A DNA stretch of 64,000 nt from Chitinophagales bacterium (GCA_020636495.1 JACJXQ010000008.1:930001-994000), one strand, 5' to 3'; counted from the first letter of the stretch, positions 24,651 to 34,262 are shown. Program-made: numbers and translations. The notes: a model not told the origin generated them from the sequence alone.

Positions 24651-26042
24651 ATGTCAAAACCATCTATTCCGCAAGGGACAAGGGATTTTTCACCTGAAGA
24701 GGTGCGAAAACGCCAGTATATATTAAATACGCTCAAGACCATATTCGAAAAATATGGTTACCAGCCATTGGAGACTCCTGCCATGGAAAACCTGGTGACC
24801 CTGACAGGTAAGTATGGAGAGGAAGGTGACAGGTTGATATTTAAGATACTCAATAATGGTTTGCACGAGAAGAAGGATGCTGACAAGCAAAAACTGAATG
24901 AAGAGTGGCAGAAGCTGTTGTCTAAGCCATATTCAACGCCGGTAATAACAGAACGTGCTTTGCGTTATGACCTGACCATACCTTTTGCCCGTTTTGTGGT
25001 AATGAGACAGAATGATATTGCCTTCCCTTTTCGCCGTTACCAGATGCAACCCGTGTGGCGAGCAGACAGACCTCAGAAAGGCAGATACCGTGAGTTCTGG
25101 CAATGCGATTGTGATGTTGTGGGCAGTACTTCTTTAATTAACGAGGCCGAGTTGCTTTGCATATACAGGGAAGCATTTCACCAGATGAAACTTCCGGGTG
25201 TTGCCGTTAAGATTAACAGCAGAAAGTTGCTGGCGGGGTTGGCAGAGTTGTGTGGTGCTCCTGAAAAGATGATGGACATCACCATAGCGTTAGACAAGCT
25301 GGATAAAATAGGCTGGGAGGGTGTGACCAAAGAACTGGTGGAAAGAGGAGTAAATGAAAATGGCATCGACAAAATAGCCGAGGTAATAAATGTAAACGGA
25401 AATAATGTTGAGAAACTGAAGGCTCTGGAGACTGGTATGGCCTCAAGTTCATCTGCCCTTGCAGGTATAGAAGAGTTGCGCAACACACTAGCCTATCATC
25501 AGCAACTAAAAGATGATGCATGGTCGTCTGAACTGGTTGTAGATATAAGCCTGGCCCGTGGACTTAACTACTACACCGGTGTCATCATGGAGGTGACCAC
25601 TGATGCCGTGAAGATGGGCAGCATTGGTGGTGGCGGCAGGTATGACGACCTGACCGGGCTGTTCGGACTGAAGAATATGTCGGGGGTAGGTGTATCATTT
25701 GGAATAGACAGGATATATGATGTACTGGAAGAGCTGAACCTTTTTCCGGAAGAACTGGCTGCAGGTAGTAAAGTGATGTTGGTGAATTTTGGTGGTGAGA
25801 ATGAATCATATGCGTTATCTGTTTTGAAACAATTAAGAGATGCAGGCATATCTGCTGAACTTTATCCTGATGCTGCCAAGTTTGATAAACAAATGAAGTA
25901 TGCTAATAAAAGAGGTATGAAATATGTGATCATTCCCGGAGATGATGAACGTATTGCAAGTAAAGTAAGCCTGAAAGATTTTGTGAGCGGTGAACAGCAG
26001 TTATTGAGTATAGCAGAAACTTTAGAAAGACTCAGTAACTAA
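24651..26042 (+). CDS. hisS: HisS, histidyl-tRNA synthetase
   Basis: A 463-residue class II aminoacyl-tRNA synthetase that charges tRNA-His. Motif 1 region (SIPQGTRDFSPEEVRKRQYI), motif 2 (FRRYQMQPVWRADRPQKGRY then REFWQCD), histidine motifs LARGLNYYTG and GGGGRYDDL, and motif 3 GVGVSFGIDR are all visible. The C-terminal ~95 residues form the anticodon-binding domain (KVMLVNFGGENESYALSVLK). Length is normal. It is co-transcribed with the phosphatase gene and ends at a bidirectional terminator. Confidence 0.97.
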   Translation: MSKPSIPQGTRDFSPEEVRKRQYILNTLKTIFEKYGYQPLETPAMENLVTLTGKYGEEGDRLIFKILNNGLHEKKDADKQKLNEEWQKLLSKPYSTPVITERALRYDLTIPFARFVVMRQNDIAFPFRRYQMQPVWRADRPQKGRYREFWQCDCDVVGSTSLINEAELLCIYREAFHQMKLPGVAVKINSRKLLAGLAELCGAPEKMMDITIALDKLDKIGWEGVTKELVERGVNENGIDKIAEVINVNGNNVEKLKALETGMASSSSALAGIEELRNTLAYHQQLKDDAWSSELVVDISLARGLNYYTGVIMEVTTDAVKMGSIGGGGRYDDLTGLFGLKNMSGVGVSFGIDRIYDVLEELNLFPEELAAGSKVMLVNFGGENESYALSVLKQLRDAGISAELYPDAAKFDKQMKYANKRGMKYVIIPGDDERIASKVSLKDFVSGEQQLLSIAETLERLSN

Positions 26043-26064
26043 TAAAATAAATATTGCAGAAACG

Positions 26065-26098
26065 AAAAAAGACAACCTGATCGGTTGTCTTTTTTTTA
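26065..26098. terminator. Bidirectional terminator between hisS and the PorG-like gene
   Basis: A7-GACAACC, loop TGATC and GGTTGTC-T8 form a symmetric hairpin with A and T runs on both sides, so it can end transcription of hisS and of the convergent leftward gene. Confidence 0.92.
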
Positions 26099-26118
26099 TA
26101 GTGTGTGTGTTTAATGTC

Positions 26119-26997
26119 TTATTTGGTTCTGCCGCTTTTCAGGAAAGCAGGGCAGTTGGCTTGCCAGTAATCGTGCAGGTTACCGATCGCATTCAGATAA
26201 ACTGTTACTGTCAGGTTACCGAACCAGTACAGGTCGTTAGATTTACTGTCGCCACGCTGATACCTGTAGTCTGGATAGAATTTCTCTTTGTCCCAACCCG
26301 GCAGTTCGTCTGTACGGAAAGAATAGTCAACAGCTTGCTGGCCACGATATTCTTTCAGCGTATTCATATTTACATAGGACTTACTTACATCATCCAGATA
26401 GTCAGTATTAGTGTAGCGGAAGCCGATTTCCGGAGTGATCATGAAAGTTTTACCCAGGAAGAATTTCAAACCACCGCCTATCGGGAATGAAACGTTAACC
26501 AATTTGTACTCTTTGCGATCAGGATACAGTGGAATGTTCTGTCCTTCTGTACCTAACGGGCGCAGGTATATCTGTTCGCCCTGTGAGCCACGTGTATAAG
26601 GGTTGAACCTGAACACAGCTATACCCATAAAGGCATATGGAGTGAACTTTACACGATCCTTTTCTATCGGTAGCAGGTTGAATTCAAGACCTCCGTGAAA
26701 CTCCAGCAGGTTAGATTCAAAACTTAGGTTACGCTCTACCCTTGCCGGGATGCCAGACAAGCTGTCGGCTGCGGCGATTTTGGTATAAGCTACGCCAAAA
26801 CGTAAGCCTACATGAGGATTCATGAAATATTTATACATGATACCTCCCATAGCGTGGGTGCTGTTATCCGGGAAAAGATCGGGTTGCAGATCACCGTAAT
26901 AACTGCTTATCCCCGCAGATAATCCGAACTCATGATGCTGCTGTGCAAAAGACGACAACGGCAATAACAAAGCTAAGCTGAGTATAATACGTTTCAA
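26119..26997 (-). CDS. PorG-like (DUF6089) outer-membrane beta-barrel
   Basis: A 292-residue outer-membrane protein. The best start is TTG at 26997, giving a standard signal peptide (MKRIILSLALLLPLSSFAQ). A farther in-frame TTG at 27057 would add 20 residues with no signal and lies beyond a possible -7 box (TATCTTTC, minus strand, 27029-27036). The mature barrel has EFGLSAGISSYYGDLQPDL, VGLRFGVAYTKI, PYAFMGIAVFRFNPY and FMITPEIGFRYTNTDYLDD, with GNLTVTVYLN as the last strand. This pattern matches DUF6089 proteins including PorG, which links the T9SS PorK/N ring to the outer membrane. No other core T9SS genes are here, so paralogues not tied to T9SS are possible. Confidence 0.75.
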   Translation of the reverse strand: MKRIILSLALLLPLSSFAQQHHEFGLSAGISSYYGDLQPDLFPDNSTHAMGGIMYKYFMNPHVGLRFGVAYTKIAAADSLSGIPARVERNLSFESNLLEFHGGLEFNLLPIEKDRVKFTPYAFMGIAVFRFNPYTRGSQGEQIYLRPLGTEGQNIPLYPDRKEYKLVNVSFPIGGGLKFFLGKTFMITPEIGFRYTNTDYLDDVSKSYVNMNTLKEYRGQQAVDYSFRTDELPGWDKEKFYPDYRYQRGDSKSNDLYWFGNLTVTVYLNAIGNLHDYWQANCPAFLKSGRTK

Positions 26998-27215
26998 GAC
27001 GGTCTTAGTTTTAATTACTAGATAATCCGAAAGATAAAAACAATTTTTCAAAAACAAAATACAACGTTAAAACTCTAATCCTATTTCAATTAATTATATA
27101 TACATTTGTTTTACTTTGTATGACCTTTATATATCATGTTTTATGATGATAAGAGCTGTTTTCAGCGCAAATACATTATTTCCCGTTCAGGCAGGGCATG
27201 TATGATGCAATATGT

Positions 27216-27223
27216 TATTTTTG
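27216..27223 (+). promoter_or_regulatory. Candidate -7 box of tyrS
   Basis: TATTTTTG matches TAnnTTTG, 24 bp before the tyrS ATG at 27248. No clear TTTG is found 19-21 bp upstream. Confidence 0.45.
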
Positions 27224-27247
27224 CGAGCCTTATAATAATTTAATACA

Positions 27248-28531
27248 ATGACTGATCTGATAGCCGATCTTAAAGAGAGAAACCAGCTGCAGGATATTAT
27301 TCCCGGCACGCAAGAGCAACTTAATAAGGAAATGACCGCCGGATATGTGGGGTTCGACCCGACTGCAGATAGCCTGCATGTGGGTAGTATGATGCCTATT
27401 ATACTGCTGATGAGGTTGCAGAAAGCAGGCCACAAGCCATATGCGCTGGTAGGTGGTGCCACAGGTATGGTGGGCGATCCTTCGGGCAAATCTGCAGAAA
27501 GGAACCTGCTGGACAAGGAAACATTGGATAAAAACTGTGCGGGTATCAGGAAACAACTGGAAAAATTCCTGGATTTTGACCCGGCCAAGCCCAATGCAGC
27601 AGTGATGGTGAATAATTATGACTGGTTCAAGGATTTTAATTTCCTTGATTTTATCCGCGATGTGGGTAAACATATTACCGTGAGCTACATGATGTCGAAG
27701 GATTCTGTACAAAAGAGGCTGGAAACGGGTTTGTCGTTCACTGAATTCTCTTACCAGTTGATACAAGGCTACGACTTCTACTATATGAATGAGCACATGG
27801 GCGTGAAGTTGCAGATGGGTGGTGCTGATCAATGGGGTAATATAGTAACAGGTACAGAGTTGATACGTCGTAAGGGGGGTAAGGAAGCATTCGCCTTTAC
27901 CGGGCCACTCATTACAAAGAGCGATGGTAGCAAGTTCGGTAAATCGGAAGGGGGTAATGTATGGCTGGATCCTGAACGTACATCGCCATACACCTTCTAC
28001 CAGTTCTGGATAAACATGCCGGATGATGAGGCAGAAAAGCTATCATTAGTGTTCTCTTTCAAGCCTGTTGAAGAAATAATAGCCCTGATAGCAGAGCACA
28101 GGGAAGCGCCACATATGCGTAAGCTGCAAAAAGCACTGGCAGAAGAAATGACAGTACTGGTACACAGCCGTGAGGCTTTTGACCGTGCATTTGAGGCAAC
28201 GAATATTTTCTTCTCAAAAGGCGATAAGGCTGTTGAGACCTTGAAGTCGTTCAACGAAAAAGAACTACTGGAGGCTATGGAAGTAGTGCCGAAAATAGAG
28301 GCGCAAAAGGCAGCTTTGGGAACAACTGATATTCTTACCTTCCTGGCTGATAATGGCCTGTTCGCATCTAAGGGAGAGGCTAAAAAGATGATACAAAACG
28401 GCGGAGTGAGCATTAATAAGGAGAAAATAGAAGATGTTGGAATGATGCTGACAGCAGAACATCTGCTGAACGATAAATACATGTTGGTGCAGAAGGGAAA
28501 ATCAAACTATACATTAGCAATATTCAGCTAA
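27248..28531 (+). CDS. tyrS: TyrS, tyrosyl-tRNA synthetase
   Basis: A 427-residue class I aminoacyl-tRNA synthetase that charges tRNA-Tyr. The HIGH-like motif is HVGSM (~residue 44), preceded by GYVGFDPTADSL. The substrate site YQLIQGYDFYYMNEHMGVKL and GGADQWGN follow, and the KMSKS-like loop reads KFGKS (~229). The C-terminus is an S4 RNA-binding domain (GEAKKMIQNGGVSINKEKIE). Length is typical of TyrRS. It is a monocistronic housekeeping gene. Confidence 0.97.
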   Translation: MTDLIADLKERNQLQDIIPGTQEQLNKEMTAGYVGFDPTADSLHVGSMMPIILLMRLQKAGHKPYALVGGATGMVGDPSGKSAERNLLDKETLDKNCAGIRKQLEKFLDFDPAKPNAAVMVNNYDWFKDFNFLDFIRDVGKHITVSYMMSKDSVQKRLETGLSFTEFSYQLIQGYDFYYMNEHMGVKLQMGGADQWGNIVTGTELIRRKGGKEAFAFTGPLITKSDGSKFGKSEGGNVWLDPERTSPYTFYQFWINMPDDEAEKLSLVFSFKPVEEIIALIAEHREAPHMRKLQKALAEEMTVLVHSREAFDRAFEATNIFFSKGDKAVETLKSFNEKELLEAMEVVPKIEAQKAALGTTDILTFLADNGLFASKGEAKKMIQNGGVSINKEKIEDVGMMLTAEHLLNDKYMLVQKGKSNYTLAIFS

Positions 28532-28568
28532 GGCAAATTTCAGCAGGTTTGTCTTAAATTTGAAGGGA

Positions 28569-30509
28569 ATGTCGTCCCGTAATATTAAGAGCATTTTGAT
28601 CATACTGGCAGTAGCAGTGGTAACACTGCCTGCCTTTTTTTGTTCGCCTGAAAAGGGTAGACCAGACAATGAACTATACAGCTCTGTCTGGAAGAACGTG
28701 TATGATACTACCGTACATTACGTTGGTATGGATAAATGCCGTACCTGTCACGAAGCGGTGTACCAGACCTTTAAGGAAACAGGTATGGGTAAAAGCTGGG
28801 ACCATGCAACCAGGCAAAAATCATCTGCCGACTTTGCTCCTGAACATGCGTTGGTATATGATAAGAACCTTGACTTTTACTATAAACCTTTTTGGCAGAA
28901 CGATAGTATGTACATCATGGAGTACAGGTTGGAGGGGAAAGATACTGTGCATAAACTGGTGCAAAGAATAGATTACATCGTAGGCTCAGGCCAGCATACC
29001 AACTCGCACATTTTTACCGTAAATGGATATGCCTACCAGGCCCCAATAACTTACTACACTCAAAAAGGACAGTGGGACCTGGCGCCTGGATTTGAAAAAG
29101 GTGCCAACAGTCGTTTCAGCAGGATGATACAATTAGAGTGTATGAGTTGCCATAACGGCCTGCCTGATTTTGTGCCCAATAGTCAGAATAAATATCTAAC
29201 TATCAAGAACGGCATCGATTGCGAACGTTGTCACGGACCGGGCAGTCTGCACGTACAGCAGAAAGAGTCTGGTAATATAGTGGATACTTCAAAAGGGCCG
29301 GATTATACGATAGTAAATCCACGCAGATTGTCAACAGAATTACAGAATAATGTATGCCAGCGTTGCCATTTGCAGGGTATAGCTGTGCTGAATGATGGCA
29401 AAACTTTTTTTGATCATCGCCCCGGTATGCGTTTGTCTGAAGTAATGAATGTATTTATGCCCGAGTATAAAGGCGGACAGGACAAGATGATCATGGCATC
29501 GCATGTGGAGCGGATGAAGAAAAGCAACTGTTATGTCAACTCAGGGAAGATGAGTTGTATCACTTGCCACAACCCACATGTGAGTGTGAAGTTTACACCT
29601 GACGAGCAATACATTAATGCGTGTAATAATTGCCATGGTAAAAATGATAAATGTACAGAAAGTATGGAGGTGCGAATGATACAGAACAATAACTGTATTA
29701 CTTGTCATATGCCTAAGAATGGCAGTATAGATATACCGCACGTAGCCGTTACCGATCATTACATACGCAAGCGCCCTGTTGCCGAAAAAGAAAAAAGCGA
29801 CATTACGGCTTTTCTTGGATTGGAGTGCTATAACAATGACCATGTAGATGCCATTACAAAGGCACGGGGATTCATGGAGTTTTACGAGCGGTATAATCCC
29901 AATAAAGGCTTGATAGATTCTGCTATAAAATACCTGGACAAAGACAAGGCAACAGAAGAAAAGGAAAAACAGAACAGGGATTACATACGTGCATATTTCG
30001 TACTGGAAGAATATGCGAAAGTTATTGAACTAGCTGCGAAACTACAACCGGAACAACTATCCGATGCATGGGCAGCATACCGTATTGGTGAGTCGTACTA
30101 CTTATCTGGTAGAGCTGAACAAGCAATACATTGGTATCAACGTGCTATAGAAATTTGGCCTTATGCCCTGGATTTTCAGAATAAATACGGCAGTTGCCTG
30201 CTGGCACTTGATAATGCTGCAGATGCACAAAGAACATTTGAATTCATACTCGGCGAAAATCCACAATACGCATCAGCACATACTAACCTGGGCTACCTGT
30301 TTCTGCAACAGGGAAATAATGCCATGGCTTATGACCATTTACTGAAAGCAGTGCAATATGAACCTGATAATAAGCAGGCACTCATCAACATAGCTGTGTG
30401 GTATCACTTGAATAATAAAGACGATAAAGCCGAACGTACTTTGGAGCACCTGCTGAAAAAATATCCTGGCAATGAACAGGCAAAAGCCATGTTGCTGGAT
30501 CTGCAATAA
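28569..30509 (+). CDS. Seven-haem cytochrome c fused to TPR domain
   Basis: A 646-residue exported protein; ATG at 28569 is preferred over an in-frame TTG three codons upstream. After a hydrophobic N-terminus (SILIILAVAVVTLPAFFCS) there are seven CXXCH motifs: CRTCH 57, CMSCH 191, CERCH 218, CQRCH 263, CITCH 330, CNNCH 352 and CITCH 376. The VGSGQHTNSHIF segment and the spacing fit cytochrome c554/NrfA-like multihaem folds. Residues ~470-640 contain tetratricopeptide repeats (AAYRIGESYYLSGRAEQAIH, AHTNLGYLFLQQGNNAMAYD). It is probably a periplasmic electron carrier or oxidoreductase; its substrate is unknown. A TAAATTTG box at 28555 is close to the start. Confidence 0.87.
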   Translation: MSSRNIKSILIILAVAVVTLPAFFCSPEKGRPDNELYSSVWKNVYDTTVHYVGMDKCRTCHEAVYQTFKETGMGKSWDHATRQKSSADFAPEHALVYDKNLDFYYKPFWQNDSMYIMEYRLEGKDTVHKLVQRIDYIVGSGQHTNSHIFTVNGYAYQAPITYYTQKGQWDLAPGFEKGANSRFSRMIQLECMSCHNGLPDFVPNSQNKYLTIKNGIDCERCHGPGSLHVQQKESGNIVDTSKGPDYTIVNPRRLSTELQNNVCQRCHLQGIAVLNDGKTFFDHRPGMRLSEVMNVFMPEYKGGQDKMIMASHVERMKKSNCYVNSGKMSCITCHNPHVSVKFTPDEQYINACNNCHGKNDKCTESMEVRMIQNNNCITCHMPKNGSIDIPHVAVTDHYIRKRPVAEKEKSDITAFLGLECYNNDHVDAITKARGFMEFYERYNPNKGLIDSAIKYLDKDKATEEKEKQNRDYIRAYFVLEEYAKVIELAAKLQPEQLSDAWAAYRIGESYYLSGRAEQAIHWYQRAIEIWPYALDFQNKYGSCLLALDNAADAQRTFEFILGENPQYASAHTNLGYLFLQQGNNAMAYDHLLKAVQYEPDNKQALINIAVWYHLNNKDDKAERTLEHLLKKYPGNEQAKAMLLDLQ

Positions 30510-30517
30510 TGATATAC

Positions 30518-30549
30518 TTTGCAACAGTTTCATAACCTGATTATATTTG
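30518..30549 (+). promoter_or_regulatory. Bacteroidota-type promoter of the barrel-like gene pair
   Basis: TTTG (30518-30521), a 20-bp spacer and TATATTTG (30542-30549) match the consensus exactly. The ATG at 30569 is 19 bp downstream of the -7 box. Confidence 0.78.
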
Positions 30550-30568
30550 CGCCATAAACCTATACAAG

Positions 30569-31147
30569 ATGTTGAAAAAACTACTACCGGCCCTGCTTTG
30601 TATAATGATCTGTACTTCCGCATCAGCTCAGTATCATAATATGGATTGCCCTAAGTTTTATGTTGGGCTGAGTACAGGTTTTAATAACCAGTCTGGCCTG
30701 ATAGGCCCGAATTTCGACATCCCGCTGGTTAAACGTCTTTCATTTGGCTTTGGTGTAGGGCGTAGTTCATGGGGGTGGAAGATGTATTCCGAAGCTCGGG
30801 GTTACCTGGGAGAGTGCAACAGGAAACTGGCTGTAGGAGCAGGTATGAGTTATAATACGGGTATACAGAACTATTCAACCGTATTGCCCACAACGGTTGG
30901 TGACGCGGAAGTAAAATTTGTATGCAAACCTTCATTGAATGCTTTTGCCAGTGTTTATTATTTCTTCAATATCGGGCACGACTGGAGTCACCGTTTTTAT
31001 TTACAAACAGGTTATTCATATCGTTTGTATGATAATCTGTATACTGCTGAATCAAAATATACGCTGACAAGCGAAGGCGAAACGGTAATGAGATTATTAC
31101 AACCTGGTGGCGTGATATTTGCCCTTGGTTTTTCTTTTGGGTTCTGA
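30569..31147 (+). CDS. Secreted barrel-like protein, paralogue A1
   Basis: A 192-residue protein with a signal peptide (MLKKLLPALLCIMICTSASAQ). The mature part alternates aromatic and polar residues (KFYVGLSTGFNNQSGLIGP, YLGECNRKLAVGAGMSYNTG, FYLQTGYSYRLYDNL) and ends GGVIFALGFSFGF, with a terminal Phe as in small outer-membrane beta-barrels. It is clearly homologous to the next gene (shared CxKFYxGLSTGxNNxSGL, SSWGxKxYxEAR, ECNR, PGGVI). Function is unknown. A good promoter lies directly upstream. Confidence 0.72.
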   Translation: MLKKLLPALLCIMICTSASAQYHNMDCPKFYVGLSTGFNNQSGLIGPNFDIPLVKRLSFGFGVGRSSWGWKMYSEARGYLGECNRKLAVGAGMSYNTGIQNYSTVLPTTVGDAEVKFVCKPSLNAFASVYYFFNIGHDWSHRFYLQTGYSYRLYDNLYTAESKYTLTSEGETVMRLLQPGGVIFALGFSFGF

Positions 31148-31220
31148 TGTAACTATATCAGAAAATATTTTACTTTACAACAACATTTATTCTATTTCCT
31201 GACCAAAACTTATAGATCTT

Positions 31221-31820
31221 ATGCAAAAGCTCATCCTTACCCTCGCTCTTTGTTTTATTACTGCAACATCTATTGCAAAAAGTACATACGGAGGCGGACG
31301 TAATAATTCTTCGTGTTCTAAATTCTACATAGGCTTAAGTACCGGTATCAATAATGAGTCCGGCCTATTAGGTGTTAATTTTGATGTGCCGGTCACAGGG
31401 TATTTTTCATTAGGCGCAGGCTTGGGTTTGAGCTCCTGGGGCTATAAAAGTTACGGAGAAGCAAGGTTCTATTTTAGTGAATGCAATCGTGGCTGGGCGT
31501 TAGGACTTGGTGCTACATATAATACAGGACTACAGGATATGATAGTGGAAATGCCAACCACTATTGGCACAACTGATGTAACTATGGATTGGCAGCCTGT
31601 AGCTAATATTATGTTCTCAGGCTATCGCTTTTTTAATCTCGGCAGGGGTGGCCATCGGTTCTATCTCCAGTTAGGATGGTCGCAAAGAATGAATAGCACA
31701 CCTTATGTGGTTACGTCTAACCATGTACTTACCTCGGACGGAACAACAGCTATGAACCTGGTAGCTCCCGGCGGGGTGATATTGGGTTTCGGGTTTTCAT
31801 TCGGCCTGGGCGGCCGATAA
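31221..31820 (+). CDS. Secreted barrel-like protein, paralogue A2
   Basis: A 199-residue protein, the second member of a tandem duplicate pair. It has a signal peptide (MQKLILTLALCFITATSIA) and the same body (KFYIGLSTGINNESGLLGVN, SSWGYKSYGEARFYFSECNR, LGLGATYNTGLQ, PGGVILGFGFSFGLG). The copies have diverged substantially, so the duplication is not recent. Outer-membrane location is inferred from the alternating pattern. It converges with paralogue B2 (gap 7 bp). Confidence 0.7.
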   Translation: MQKLILTLALCFITATSIAKSTYGGGRNNSSCSKFYIGLSTGINNESGLLGVNFDVPVTGYFSLGAGLGLSSWGYKSYGEARFYFSECNRGWALGLGATYNTGLQDMIVEMPTTIGTTDVTMDWQPVANIMFSGYRFFNLGRGGHRFYLQLGWSQRMNSTPYVVTSNHVLTSDGTTAMNLVAPGGVILGFGFSFGLGGR

Positions 31821-31827
31821 CTATTGC

Positions 31828-32520
31828 CTAAAATCTGAAATTGATAAATACCCTTTGGGTAAAATTGCCCATATCAAAATCTACCAGTCCACCATCAGAT
31901 GGTTTAGCCGAATAGTTGACAGAACTATACTGCATCCTGATGCCGGTCAGTTCTGTGCCGAAGGATATCCGGCTGAATTGCAGCTTTACACCAACAAATG
32001 GTAATACCCCGATCGAGAAGCGGGTGGCGTCATATGCTCTTACCAGGCTCTGATTGCGGAATATGCTCGCATTGTTGTTGTCGGTTACTTCCAGGTCAAG
32101 TACATCTTTTGTACTGCCTTTGCCATAAGTAGCATACAGATCTACAGCCGCATACATGTATACTTTTTTATAAAAATGGCGTTGCATTTCTGCGCCTATT
32201 CCGGCATACACCTGTGGTATATCGCTGATAGAATGTTGCACTACCGATGTGTCTCCCAGGCTGGGGAAGATGATCTCATGATTATACTGCGAATACTTAC
32301 CATATCCCACATTCGCACGCCAGGCCATATGGTTGGGTTTTACCCACCGTTTATATTGAATTGAGTTGTATGATTGAGGATCGTAACCGCTGATGCCGGG
32401 GTCTCCTAACAGGCCTATTTCATTTTTACGCACAGGTACTGTTTGTTCCGCTGACATTTCGTTCTGTGCATTTGCACTTAATGCAAATGGCAGGGCAAGC
32501 GCGAAGAGTATATATTTCAT
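31828..32520 (-). CDS. Outer-membrane barrel-like protein, paralogue B2
   Basis: A 230-residue protein. ATG at 32520 starts a signal peptide (MKYILFALALPFALSANAQ); the open frame extends 78 bp upstream without a signal. The mature protein has RKNEIGLLGDP, IQYKRWVKPNHMAWRANVGY, GAEMQRHFYKKVYMYAAVDL, GVKLQFSRISFGTEL and ends FTQRVFINFRF, typical of an outer-membrane barrel with a C-terminal Phe. It is homologous to the gene at 32637 (IQYKRWVKPN, FYKKVxxYAAV). Function unknown. Confidence 0.74.
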   Translation of the reverse strand: MKYILFALALPFALSANAQNEMSAEQTVPVRKNEIGLLGDPGISGYDPQSYNSIQYKRWVKPNHMAWRANVGYGKYSQYNHEIIFPSLGDTSVVQHSISDIPQVYAGIGAEMQRHFYKKVYMYAAVDLYATYGKGSTKDVLDLEVTDNNNASIFRNQSLVRAYDATRFSIGVLPFVGVKLQFSRISFGTELTGIRMQYSSVNYSAKPSDGGLVDFDMGNFTQRVFINFRF

Positions 32521-32571
32521 AAGGTACCGGTTTTGAGAAATGATCATTATGAATTTCGGAATATATAGTTC

Positions 32572-32613
32572 AATCACAAAAACTACCCGTACGGGCAAGT
32601 AGTTTTTGTGATT
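32572..32613 (-). terminator. Terminator between the two B paralogues
   Basis: AATCACAAAAACTAC (32572-32586) and GTAGTTTTTGTGATT (32599-32613) form a perfect 15-bp inverted repeat around CCGTACGGGCAA. Read leftward it ends in TTTTTG, a terminator-like hairpin after the gene at 32637. Confidence 0.7.
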
Positions 32614-32636
32614 GCTTTAACATAAATAAAGCGAGG

Positions 32637-33362
32637 CTAAAACCGGTAGTTAATATAAAACCGTTGCCTGAAGCTGCCCAGTGCAACATTGAATATGCTG
32701 TAATCCGGAAGGTTGTCAAAATGTACTTGCTCCATACCGACCTTTACTACTGATGCTTCAGTACCGATACATATTCTCCTGAAGTTGATCTTGCCTCCGA
32801 TAAATGGAGTAGCATCAAGGATAAAGGCGGATGCCCTGCTATTAGCCACTCTGGTTACACCAAAATAGGAGTTAGGGTTAAAACTCATTTGTTGCGATTC
32901 CAGCATTTTGGTCAGAAATTCTTCATATTCCCCTGTACCGTAACCGGCTCTTACTTCTACTGCGGCATACAGCGTTACCTTCTTGTAAAACTGTCGTTGC
33001 ACTTCAAGGCCGCCACCTATAAAATACAAAGGTATATTGGTGTTAGCCTGCCTGAAATACAGGGTGTCGCCACGTTTCTCGCTGTTCTCGAAAAAGTTGT
33101 TCTGGTTGTAATTCCCCAAAGCGCCTATGATGCGATAGGCTATATTGGGTTTCACCCAGCGCTTATATTGCAAGCCGGCATTGCCGCTGTATTCGCTGTT
33201 GCCCCAATAATTGCTGTTATTACCATAGGTGGATATCGGTGTAAGAAAGATACCTATTTCATTCTTTCCGGGTTGCCTCCTGGAAGTTATTTCTGTCGTT
33301 TCCTGTGCGGTAGCGCATATACTTATACTGCCGATTAATAAGAATGCTATTACGTTTTTCAT
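32637..33362 (-). CDS. Outer-membrane barrel-like protein, paralogue B1
   Basis: A 241-residue protein with a signal peptide (MKNVIAFLLIGSISICATAQ). The mature part has GKNEIGIFLTPISTYG, LQYKRWVKPNIAYRIIGALG, GGLEVQRQFYKKVTLYAAVE, GGKINFRRICIGTEASVVKV and FRQRFYINYRF at its end, again a barrel with a terminal Phe. It is paralogous to the gene at 31828. The role is unknown and no partner enzyme is adjacent. Confidence 0.74.
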   Translation of the reverse strand: MKNVIAFLLIGSISICATAQETTEITSRRQPGKNEIGIFLTPISTYGNNSNYWGNSEYSGNAGLQYKRWVKPNIAYRIIGALGNYNQNNFFENSEKRGDTLYFRQANTNIPLYFIGGGLEVQRQFYKKVTLYAAVEVRAGYGTGEYEEFLTKMLESQQMSFNPNSYFGVTRVANSRASAFILDATPFIGGKINFRRICIGTEASVVKVGMEQVHFDNLPDYSIFNVALGSFRQRFYINYRF

Positions 33363-33416
33363 ATCGTTTGGTTTTTGATCCGGATATGAACGTACGCCTT
33401 GTTAAAAATATTGCAT

Positions 33417-33447
33417 AAAAAAGCCTGCGGAATATTTACCGCAGGCT
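33417..33447 (-). terminator. Rho-independent terminator of sodA
   Basis: On the minus strand AGCCTGCGG, an 8-nt loop and CCGCAGGCT are followed by a T6 run, 26 bp past the superoxide dismutase stop. Confidence 0.9.
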
Positions 33448-33472
33448 GTGCAATATTATTATCGGTATACCG

Positions 33473-34075
<603 letters not shown>

Positions 34076-34112
34076 AGTATGATAATTTAAATTATGAATA
34101 ATTAAGATGATG

Positions 34113-34120
34113 CAAAGTTA
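34113..34120 (-). promoter_or_regulatory. Candidate -7 box of sodA
   Basis: Minus-strand TAACTTTG matches TAnnTTTG. The -33 position shows a T-rich stretch but no clear TTTG. Confidence 0.45.
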
Positions 34121-34254
34121 ACCTATCATCAATGGAATAAAAAATCCGGATACCTTATATCAGGATAGTTAAAGGTAATGTTTGGTTTATTTAACACATT
34201 TGCTCTCTTTATGTTCAGATAGATTAATATAATTTTCTGAAACGTCTACATCCT

Positions 34255-34262
34255 TATCTTTG
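34255..34262 (+). promoter_or_regulatory. Candidate -7 box of the RND operon
   Basis: TATCTTTG matches TAnnTTTG, 18 bp before the ATG at 34281; ATTTTCTG occupies the -33 region in place of TTTG. The divergent sodA box lies 135 bp to the left. The 205-bp gap shows no other feature. Confidence 0.5.

Noticed and set aside
26101..26490. 129-residue rightward ORF opposite the PorG-like gene
   Set aside because: It is antisense to a clear barrel protein and begins inside the terminator flank.
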